From contig JAHWHB010000080.1 in the NCBI GenBank assembly GCA_019323575.1, positions 1 to 5,952 on the forward strand: a stretch of DNA of 5,952 nucleotides, given 5' to 3'. Shown one piece after another: positions 1-5,090 of this stretch. The notes under the pieces are model-generated. The model did no database searches, was not told the DNA's origin, and worked only from the letters and a program-made list of their open reading frames with translations. Source of the stretch: Candidatus Woesearchaeota archaeon. GTDB lineage: Archaea > Nanobdellota > Nanobdellia > Woesearchaeales > ARS49. The position numbers and the translations under genes are program-made. Each line of letters opens with the position of its first letter. The first letter of the stretch is position 1.

Positions 1-56
1 AATAGTGCTGCTTCTGCCATTGCTGTTAGTGCTATGTTTCTTAGTGTTCTTTTCAT
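1..56 (-). CDS. 5' end of a secreted or membrane protein gene (partial)
   Basis: Only the first 18 codons plus two bases lie in the window; the gene runs off the left edge. The start reads MKRTLRNIALTAMAEAAL: a basic N-terminus (K2, R3, R6) followed by an apolar alanine- and leucine-rich stretch. That fits the beginning of a signal peptide or signal anchor, but the hydrophobic core is cut off, so this is tentative. The start is supported by an AAGGGGG stretch ending 7 bases before the ATG and by a gap of only 2 bases after the stop of the 59-805 gene. It is therefore the distal member of the minus-strand operon and probably translated by coupling. No family can be assigned from this fragment. 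Confidence 0.72.
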   Translation of the reverse strand, partial: MKRTLRNIALTAMAEAAL

Positions 57-58
57 TT

Positions 59-805
59 TTATTCCCCCTTGGATAGTTCTTCTAGTCCCCCTTGTTTTTC
101 TATGATTTTGAGTCCTTTTTTGACTTCTTCTTTTGTTATTTTGAGATTGTTGTCTCTGTCTATTGCTCTAAGCATGTCTGCGTATTGCTGTGGAGTATAG
201 TCGTATCCTATTCTTCCTTCGTTTGTGTCGTATTGTTTTGCTCTTGTCATCAGCCCGAATAACCCGTTGTCGCCTATTAGAGAGTCTTTTTCCACTGTGT
301 ATTTGACTGCTCCTCCGAACACTTTTCTTACGTTTGCAACGTAGTGTGTTGGAGCTTTGCCTTCAGGGATTTCTCTCAGGTTGTATTCTTTGCCGTCAAC
401 CACTGCGCTTATGTCAAATATTGGCTGTTTCACAGTCTTTGTAATTGGAGGTGTTTCTGCTGCTGTGATCGGAGTTGGTTCTGGCGAAGGTTTGAATGCA
501 TAGTAGAGTGTTCCTATGCCTCCTGCTAGTGCAGTAAGAGTTAATGCTGCAATTCCAGTGTATATGACAAATCTGGCTTTGCGGAACATGTCTCTTGCTC
601 CAACTAGAATTCTGTTTCTTCCTTGTTCTGCTACGTCGCAGACGTCAAGTATTTGCCTGAAGTTTTCTCTGTAGTCTTCGTTGGCTGGGTCTCTTACAGC
701 GTTGACTGCCCAAACTAGTCCGTTCTGTACGTTTTCGTACACGTCAGAGGTCTCTCTCGCTCCTCTGCGTATTTCTTCTAGTTCCCTTCTGAACAGTCGT
801 CTCAT
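59..805 (-). CDS. Single-pass membrane protein with proline-rich linker and C-terminal EF-hand loop
   Basis: 248 residues, family not recognised. Residues 1-75 are charged and helical (MRRLFRRELEEIRRG at the start). Residues 79-104 form one membrane segment, preceded by basic FRKAR, so the N-terminus should be cytoplasmic and the rest outside. Residues 105-128 are a Pro/Thr-rich linker (KPSPEPTPI...), resembling a stalk. Residues 129-248 form a small domain that ends in an EF-hand-like loop at D216-E227: D216, D218, N220, I223, T224 and E227 sit at calcium-ligand or conserved loop positions, and only the usual central Gly is Leu (L221). This is followed by a helix (EVKKGLKIIEK). I infer a calcium-binding or dockerin-like surface domain on a stalk; the partner is unknown. 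The gene starts 5 bases after the stop of the 811-1407 gene without a clear Shine-Dalgarno sequence, so translation probably depends on coupling. All 15 Asp codons are GAC. Confidence 0.85.
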   Translation of the reverse strand: MRRLFRRELEEIRRGARETSDVYENVQNGLVWAVNAVRDPANEDYRENFRQILDVCDVAEQGRNRILVGARDMFRKARFVIYTGIAALTLTALAGGIGTLYYAFKPSPEPTPITAAETPPITKTVKQPIFDISAVVDGKEYNLREIPEGKAPTHYVANVRKVFGGAVKYTVEKDSLIGDNGLFGLMTRAKQYDTNEGRIGYDYTPQQYADMLRAIDRDNNLKITKEEVKKGLKIIEKQGGLEELSKGE

Positions 806-810
806 TGTTT

Positions 811-1407
811 TTATTCGAACAGGTTGTCTGGGTTTAATGCTTCAAGTTCTTCGTAGCGTGGCTCGTGCTCTCCAAGTGCTTGCAATGCTGCATCTAGGCG
901 CTGGTTCAGTGCATCATATGCTTCTGAGCCCTGTCTTAATGCATCATAGTTTGCGTGGTTTTGCGCGCAATCAGTCGCAGCTGCCATTCCTTCTGCAACT
1001 TGTTCAGGTGTTCCGTGTGGGGTGTACAAGTCTAGTCGTCCTTGTAGTCCTGCGGCACCAGCTACAGCTGCATCTCTTTCTTGAACAGCCGCGTCTCTTT
1101 GTGCGCCAACTTCAGCAACTAGAGCTTTGTATTCTCTTGCTAATGAAATAAATCTTGCTGTTGCTACGTCTATTCTTCCGTCTGTTCTTACTAGTGCTTG
1201 TGTCAGCAAGTCTGCTAGGTTTGCAGCTGGGTCAGTTCTGACTGCCTGTGCAAATATTGTCAGTGCTTCTTTGCTGTCGCTTGGCAGGTTTTGATAAGAC
1301 TCTGCAAACTGCGTTGCTCTTTCTGCAAGTGCTTGTCTGTTGTGCACTTGTGCAAGTTGCTGCATATCTTGTAGATACGCTGCCATTACTACCTGTGGGT
1401 TTGTCAT
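811..1407 (-). CDS. Soluble helical protein with coiled-coil segment, unknown function
   Basis: 198 residues, not recognised. There is no signal peptide and no membrane segment, and almost the whole sequence looks helical and rich in Ala, Gln, Leu and Glu. Residues about 90-125 look like a coiled coil, with the pentapeptide RDAAV repeated seven residues apart (R104 and R111). Residues 153-178 contain a ten-residue repeat (YDALRQG, then YDALNQR). Composition is odd: only 2 lysines (K46, K94) against 13 arginines, quite unlike the Lys-rich neighbours. The start is well supported by GGAGG (1418-1422, read on the minus strand) 10 bases upstream, inside the last codons of the 1413-2096 gene; the two genes are 5 bases apart. 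The operon position suggests a cytoplasmic partner or scaffold for the membrane proteins encoded downstream, but this rests on context only. Confidence 0.85.
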   Translation of the reverse strand: MTNPQVVMAAYLQDMQQLAQVHNRQALAERATQFAESYQNLPSDSKEALTIFAQAVRTDPAANLADLLTQALVRTDGRIDVATARFISLAREYKALVAEVGAQRDAAVQERDAAVAGAAGLQGRLDLYTPHGTPEQVAEGMAAATDCAQNHANYDALRQGSEAYDALNQRLDAALQALGEHEPRYEELEALNPDNLFE

Positions 1408-1412
1408 TTTTT

Positions 1413-2096
1413 TTATTCCTCCAATTCTTTTCTTGTATATTCCGCTATCATTTTATGTGCAGATCGTAATTGTTCGCTCAAATATGTGATTATGTTTTGG
1501 TATGTTTCTAGTGCTGTTCTTGTTGATTTTATTCTCGGGTCTCCTTCTCCTCTGAATAACAACCATAATGTCAGTGCGTTTAGTCCGTCTTTGCTTTTTG
1601 CCAGTTCTGTCAGCCTGTCTATGCACCACTGTCTTTCTTCTCTTGTTTCTGCTTTTTTTGTTTTCTTTAGTGTTCTGTCGTATGTTGACAGTCTTTCCAG
1701 TGCTTTTGCATATCCGAATATAACTTCCGGCGTTTCTAACGGTTCTCTAAATGCGTTTGGATTTAATTCACGTGTTAGGTTTACTTTGTCTTCAGCCGCT
1801 ACTACCCTCATTGTTGGGCTCAAGTAGAGTCCGTTGCGGAACTTGATTTCATATTCTCTTCCTGCGTGTGCTACTGTTCCTGTGAAGACGTGTTTCATTA
1901 CGTCGCTGGCTCCCAATATGTCTGTTAGTGTTACTGGGGTTATTTTGTCTTCTACCTGTACTCCGTGTGCTAGTGAATTTTGGTAGTGGGGGGTGTTTCT
2001 AAAGGAATTGAGGTATTTTGGTCTTAGTTCCTGCACCGGTTCGAACGGCAGGATTACTGTTTTTTCCATTTTTCGTTCTATTACCCCCTCTATCAT
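1413..2096 (-). CDS. Soluble protein of unknown function, first gene of the four-gene operon
   Basis: 227 residues from the ATG at 2096; family not recognised. No signal peptide or membrane segment. Residues about 50-105 look beta-rich (VTLTDILG, FTGTVAHAG, EYEIKF, MRVVAAE), as in a small barrel or sandwich. Residues 123-227 are helical and charged (KALERLSTYDRTLKKTKKAE and onward). The gene has its own promoter: CTTTAAATA preceded by CGAAAG, with the TATA centre about 27 bases before this ATG, which predicts an essentially leaderless transcript starting here. A second in-frame ATG at codon 10 (2069) could be the real start instead; it follows GAGGGGG by 14 bases, a rather long spacing. I prefer 2096 on promoter distance. 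It leads a cotranscribed set reaching at least to the left edge, with GGAGG for the next gene embedded in its end. Confidence 0.83.
   Translation of the reverse strand: MIEGVIERKMEKTVILPFEPVQELRPKYLNSFRNTPHYQNSLAHGVQVEDKITPVTLTDILGASDVMKHVFTGTVAHAGREYEIKFRNGLYLSPTMRVVAAEDKVNLTRELNPNAFREPLETPEVIFGYAKALERLSTYDRTLKKTKKAETREERQWCIDRLTELAKSKDGLNALTLWLLFRGEGDPRIKSTRTALETYQNIITYLSEQLRSAHKMIAEYTRKELEE
1418..1422 (-). promoter_or_regulatory. Shine-Dalgarno site for the 811-1407 gene
   Basis: GGAGG on the minus strand, lying inside the penultimate codons of the 1413-2096 gene, 10 bases before the ATG at 1407. It is the clearest internal ribosome site in the operon and decides this start. Confidence 0.55.
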
Positions 2097-2119
2097 TATG
2101 GTTAATTTTAATAACCTAA

Positions 2120-2134
2120 TATTTAAAGCTTTCG
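2120..2134 (-). promoter_or_regulatory. Archaeal BRE/TATA promoter of the four-gene operon starting at 2096
   Basis: Minus strand: CGAAAG (2134-2129), one base, then TTTAAATA (2127-2120). The TATA centre is about 27 bases before the ATG at 2096, so the transcript should begin at or within a few bases of that codon. BRE and TATA have the same relative spacing as in the 2861-2876 promoter. Confidence 0.68.
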
Positions 2135-2142
2135 ATTATTTC

Positions 2143-2161
2143 ACTACTTAAAAGTAGTTAT
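2143..2161. promoter_or_regulatory. Operator-like palindrome upstream of the 1413-2096 promoter (site B)
   Basis: ACTACTT-AA-AAGTAGT (2143-2158) is a perfect palindrome with seven-base arms, followed by TAT. It overlaps the stop codon of the 2158-2826 gene and sits 8 bases upstream of the CGAAAG BRE of the next gene, nearly the same distance as site A from its BRE. Similarity to site A and the shared placement favour a protein-binding site over an RNA hairpin, since the loop would be only two bases. Confidence 0.5.
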
Positions 2162-2826
2162 CTATTGTCGTACATCCATTGCCAGGTTGCTCTGTCGTTT
2201 AATGACATCGGCCTTCTTCCTGGGTCGCCGGCAGATCTTCCAAAGCCGAATCCTCTGTTTCCGTAGGCTCTTGTCTGCAGTCTTGCCCACTCATCTACTT
2301 CTATTTCGTCTACGTTTTCTTCTGGAAAGTCTATTGGGAATTCTGTCTTGATTTGTTCAGGTCCTTTTGCAGTTGCTAGTTTTAGCTTGTTTGCAGCGTA
2401 TCTGACTTCTGCCATCGTCAAGACTCCGGCTTTGCCTTGTGCTGCTCCTTCTGCATCGTCTATTCTTTCTTCCAATTCGCTTGTTTTCACGTCTCTGTCT
2501 GCCATTGCGAATATCTGTTTTACGTGGTATGGTGAGAAGTGTCTTAGTCCTCTTTCTTTTAGTTCTGTTCTATATGTTCTTTGTAATGGCATTACTAGGT
2601 CGTTTATGAATCCGTTGTAAGCCTCTCTGTCGGCAAAAACATCTTCTGCAGCCAAGGGGCTGTCTTCTTGTGAGTATTTTACAACTACGTTGTTTTTGTC
2701 GTATTGTACTTGTGCTGTCGGAGCTCTTATTTGTTTTTCTTTTGTTAGCCAATTTGAAACATAAAATCCTATTGTTCCGAGTGCACCCAGTGCTATTACT
2801 ATGATTCCTTTTGTTGTGTCGTTCAT
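2158..2826 (-). CDS. N-terminally anchored membrane protein, unknown function, possible degenerate EF-hand
   Basis: 222 residues, not recognised. Residues 7-26 form one hydrophobic segment (GIIVIALGALGTIGFYVSNW) after a short polar N-terminus. Basic residues follow it (K29, K31, R34), so the positive-inside rule weakly favours a cytoplasmic C-terminus; the N-terminus also loosely resembles an archaeal type IV pilin leader (KG before the hydrophobic core). Residues 60-150 are helical. Within them, ADRD (109-112) and, after about 20 residues, GVLTMAE (134-140) recall the two halves of an EF-hand split by an insertion; the second half has the usual Gly, Leu, Thr and Glu but lacks acidic ligands. 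The C-terminus is Gly/Arg-rich (RGFGFGRSAG, 191-200). The start is fixed by GAGGT 6 bases before the ATG and a strong promoter (2861-2876). It is the first minus-strand gene from the divergent region, and 61 bases separate it from the next. Confidence 0.85.
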   Translation of the reverse strand: MNDTTKGIIVIALGALGTIGFYVSNWLTKEKQIRAPTAQVQYDKNNVVVKYSQEDSPLAAEDVFADREAYNGFINDLVMPLQRTYRTELKERGLRHFSPYHVKQIFAMADRDVKTSELEERIDDAEGAAQGKAGVLTMAEVRYAANKLKLATAKGPEQIKTEFPIDFPEENVDEIEVDEWARLQTRAYGNRGFGFGRSAGDPGRRPMSLNDRATWQWMYDNR

Positions 2827-2832
2827 TTTGTA

Positions 2833-2837
2833 ACCTC
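2833..2837 (-). promoter_or_regulatory. Shine-Dalgarno site fixing the start at 2826
   Basis: GAGGT on the minus strand, matching the archaeal 16S anti-Shine-Dalgarno, lies 6 bases before the ATG at 2826. It confirms this start and shows that the gene uses a leadered transcript, unlike the neighbouring genes at 2096 and 5091. Confidence 0.6.
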
Positions 2838-2860
2838 TCTAATGTTTTATTGGCTATTCC

Positions 2861-2876
2861 ATATATAAATCTTTCG
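2861..2876 (-). promoter_or_regulatory. Archaeal BRE/TATA promoter of the 2158-2826 gene
   Basis: On the minus strand the sequence reads CGAAAG (BRE, 2876-2871), one base, then TTTATATA (TATA box, 2869-2862). Transcript start is expected near 2839, leaving a leader of about 13 bases that holds the Shine-Dalgarno sequence. This is the best-formed promoter in the window. A palindrome at 2884-2902 lies 7 bases upstream of the BRE. Confidence 0.8.
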
Positions 2877-2883
2877 TTTTTTT

Positions 2884-2902
2884 ACCACTTTGAAGTGACT
2901 AT
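2884..2902. promoter_or_regulatory. Operator-like palindrome in the divergent promoter region (site A)
   Basis: Plus-strand sequence ACCACTTTGAAGTGACTAT. The core has perfect five-base arms (CACTT / AAGTG) around TG. It aligns with site B at 2143-2161 at 13 of 19 positions with the same arm centre and the same TAT flank. It lies directly upstream of the minus-strand BRE/TATA and about 28 bases upstream of the plus-strand TATA box, so a regulator bound here could act on both directions. Confidence 0.5.
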
Positions 2903-2923
2903 GCTTTTCTTTTCTTGTTTCCA

Positions 2924-2938
2924 CGAAATGTTTATATA
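2924..2938 (+). promoter_or_regulatory. Archaeal BRE/TATA promoter of the 2980-5058 gene
   Basis: CGAAAT (BRE, 2924-2929), one base, then TTTATATA (2931-2938). Expected transcript start is near 2960, giving a leader of about 20 bases before the ATG at 2980, with a weak AGGGTTGA Shine-Dalgarno-like stretch. It diverges from the minus-strand promoter; the TATA centres are about 69 bases apart. Confidence 0.78.
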
Positions 2939-2979
2939 GTATTCTTTGAACTTATTTGGTATTAAAAAGGGTTGAAGAA

Positions 2980-5058
2980 ATGCCTACACAATTCACATTA
3001 GATCCTGTACAATTGTATCTTAAGTTTCCTAGAATGATTGACTTCTTGTTATTCTGGCTTTTATTCTCTTTTTTTGTTAAGAAATCTCTTGTTACCGGTC
3101 GTGAGCTGAGAAAAGAGACTTTTGGCAAGGCGTTCAGGTCTGCTTTTACTGGTGAGAAGGAGGAAAAGCTTGACGGTCCTATTGCCGCAATTGTCGGTCT
3201 TATTTTGAGCCTTGCTATAATGGTTTACGGCAAGTTTTCTTTGGAGAGTATGTTTACTTCTGGCTTGTTTCCTGCTGTTATGGGTCTTGTTGTCGGTATC
3301 ATTGCCTATTCCAGTTTGAGGCCCAGGTTCAGCGAAGAAAACTGGTTTATGAGTATTGTATTTTCTGTGTTTATCGGAGGCATTGTTTTTGCCATTCTGA
3401 CTTACAAAAGAGGCGCCCAGCAGCAGAACTGGACTGACATTGTTTTCTGGATTGCTGCTTTGCTGATTGTCTGGATGGTGATTTCAAGGAAGCCTGCTAA
3501 GGAGAGTGCTGATAAATCATTAGGTCGTGCGACGAGTGATTTGAATACGGCTTCCAAGGATGTTGAGCGCCTTGAGAGGGAACTGGCTGATGCCAAGAAG
3601 AAAGCCGATGATGCTGCCAAGAAGCATAAGGATCTTGATAAGGCGGCTAGAGGTGCGGAAAGTGCGGCTGCTCGTTCGCGTGCCTCTTCTGCAAAGGCTT
3701 CTGCTACACAAAAAATATTTGCTACTGCGCTTGGCGCTGCTTTGGCAATGATGCCCGCTTCTTTTGACCAGATTAAGTCTAAATTAAAAGAAAACAACTA
3801 TCCTCCTGCTATAGTTAATCTTGTTGTTGACACTCTTAAAGCAACCAAGGGAGCTCCGCCAGCCGCTCCAAGTGCAACTCCCACCGCTGCGCCTGCTGTT
3901 CAGACTCCTGCAGCTGTTACTGCAGTTGAAGATGCTCAGGTGACTTCAGAAGAGACAGCTGTTGTGATTAAGAAAATTGATGATTACATGAAAAGTATTG
4001 CTGATATTCCGAATAGGATAGATTCTGCTTTTACGGTCTATACTGATGTTAACAAAAAAATCGACAGTGCTGAAAAAGACATTAGGGACACAACCAGGGT
4101 TGTGGAAAAGGATCTTAAGAGAGCCCAAAAGCTTGGAGATACTGCCTTGGAGACTTCTGCTGTTGGTCTTAATGAGGAGTTAAGTAGGCTGGATTCTGAT
4201 ATTGTGCAGGAAAAGGGTATTTTAGGAAGAATAGAGGATACGCTTCCGCTTTTACGCGCTGATTCTTCTCAGATTAGACGTTTTTCAACTGAGCTTGGGC
4301 AGTTTTTACCAAAGCTCAGACAATTGAATGAGAACTTAAATACTGCAATTAAATCAAATAATTGGCAGTTTTGCACCCAGTTAAGCTTGGAAGCAGAACA
4401 GTTGTTTGCTTCAGTGGCGCAATTTACTGGAACGCACGCTGGCACTAATGAGACCCTTTCGCAGGCCATTCAATCTGCACTTGATGCTTTAGAGAAGAGC
4501 AAGACTGCAATTGAAAAAATAAGCGGGTATGTTGCTGAAGTTAAAAGTAAATCCCAAAAACTTGAGACTGATATTACTGCAAAAGAAAAGGGTGCTGTTA
4601 CAGAGGCTGCTGGTGTTGCTGGAGTCATAGAAGCAGGCAATAAACTCATACCTCTTGTTCAACAAATTGAGAGAAGTAATTTGACAGAGAAAACAGCCGA
4701 AGAGGAAAATAATGCTTTTGGGGCTTTATGCTTGCGTGTTTTTAATGATGCAAACACCCTTTCCACAATGATTGCTAAGGCGACAGTTAATATTGAAAAA
4801 ACAGGGCCCGCTGCTGGTTCTACAGAAGCACAAATTATTACTTCTATGAAAAGTTTAACAGGTAAGTTGAGACAAATGAATTCAACTTTGAGTATGATAA
4901 TAGAACAAAGCATGGTTAAAGAGCGTATTCCTCTTCTTGCTGAATTTAAAGAAGGAGTTAGTTATAAGGAAGGAATTTATAGTGATGCCTTAACTGCTTT
5001 CATTACTCAATTGAAGGCGCTCGAATCCAGGCTTACAAAAGCCGTGCCTTCTGCATAA
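2980..5058 (+). CDS. Large polytopic membrane protein with long cytoplasmic coiled-coil region
   Basis: 692 residues; family not recognised. Five membrane segments are visible: about 19-35, 67-84, 94-112, 122-142 and 152-169. Basic loops after segments 1, 3 and 5 predict an outside N-terminus and a cytoplasmic C-terminal part. Residues 183-245 are a strongly charged coiled coil (DVERLERELADAKKKADDA), followed by an apolar stretch (246-260), an Ala/Pro/Thr linker (291-312) and a helical, coiled-coil-rich region to the end (about 322-685). This resembles the build of membrane sensors, tethers or tape-like structural proteins, but no HAMP, kinase or chemotaxis signature was seen. The ATG at 2980 is chosen over the TTG at 2956 because the TATA box at 2931 places transcript start near 2960. 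Codon use changes inside the gene: Lys AAG:AAA is about 16:5 up to residue 243 and 15:22 afterwards. It lies 32 bases upstream of the ATPase gene on the same strand, so a functional link is likely. Confidence 0.9.
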   Translation: MPTQFTLDPVQLYLKFPRMIDFLLFWLLFSFFVKKSLVTGRELRKETFGKAFRSAFTGEKEEKLDGPIAAIVGLILSLAIMVYGKFSLESMFTSGLFPAVMGLVVGIIAYSSLRPRFSEENWFMSIVFSVFIGGIVFAILTYKRGAQQQNWTDIVFWIAALLIVWMVISRKPAKESADKSLGRATSDLNTASKDVERLERELADAKKKADDAAKKHKDLDKAARGAESAAARSRASSAKASATQKIFATALGAALAMMPASFDQIKSKLKENNYPPAIVNLVVDTLKATKGAPPAAPSATPTAAPAVQTPAAVTAVEDAQVTSEETAVVIKKIDDYMKSIADIPNRIDSAFTVYTDVNKKIDSAEKDIRDTTRVVEKDLKRAQKLGDTALETSAVGLNEELSRLDSDIVQEKGILGRIEDTLPLLRADSSQIRRFSTELGQFLPKLRQLNENLNTAIKSNNWQFCTQLSLEAEQLFASVAQFTGTHAGTNETLSQAIQSALDALEKSKTAIEKISGYVAEVKSKSQKLETDITAKEKGAVTEAAGVAGVIEAGNKLIPLVQQIERSNLTEKTAEEENNAFGALCLRVFNDANTLSTMIAKATVNIEKTGPAAGSTEAQIITSMKSLTGKLRQMNSTLSMIIEQSMVKERIPLLAEFKEGVSYKEGIYSDALTAFITQLKALESRLTKAVPSA

Positions 5059-5059
5059 A

Positions 5060-5068
5060 TTTTTAAAT
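5060..5068 (+). promoter_or_regulatory. TATA-like box for a leaderless ATPase transcript
   Basis: TTTTTAAAT begins just after the stop codon of the 692-residue protein gene. Its centre is about 27 bases before the ATG at 5091, the spacing expected if transcription starts at the start codon. The bases between are pyrimidine-rich and there is no Shine-Dalgarno sequence. The BRE is poor, so the promoter is likely weaker than those at 2861 and 2924. Confidence 0.5.
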
Positions 5069-5090
5069 TGTTTCTTTATTCCTTCCTTTT
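5060..5090 (+). terminator. T-rich tract, possible archaeal terminator after the 692-residue protein gene
   Basis: The 31 bases after the stop contain several T runs (TTTTT, TTTC, TTCCTTCC, TTTT) and no hairpin. U-rich tracts alone can terminate archaeal transcription, so some transcripts may end here, with the overlapping TATA-like box restarting transcription for the ATPase and kae1. Equally, the tract may simply be the pyrimidine-rich initiation zone of that promoter. Confidence 0.3.

Noticed and set aside
344..1469. Plus-strand open frames at 344-529, 681-1151 and 1248-1469
   Set aside because: They lie opposite well-supported minus-strand genes, have Cys-, Ser- and Leu-heavy low-complexity translations, and lack promoters or ribosome sites.
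2143..2158. Intrinsic terminator hairpin after the 2158-2826 gene
   Set aside because: The loop would be two bases, the stem is AT-rich, no T tract follows it on the minus strand, and the sequence recurs as a related palindrome before another promoter. An operator is more likely.
1486..2620. Plus-strand open frames at 1486-1827 and 2348-2620
   Set aside because: These are shadows of the 1413-2096 and 2158-2826 genes. The apparent hydrophobic segments come from the T-rich strand, not from real membrane proteins.
2904..2922. Pyrimidine-rich tract (CTTTTCTTTTCTT) in the divergent region as a triplex or special element
   Set aside because: It is short, interrupted by G, and typical of AT-rich archaeal spacers. 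No mirror or partner sequence was seen.
2956..2979. TTG start that would add eight residues to the 692-residue protein
   Set aside because: The TATA box at 2931-2938 places transcript start near 2960, downstream of this TTG. The ATG at 2980 fits better.
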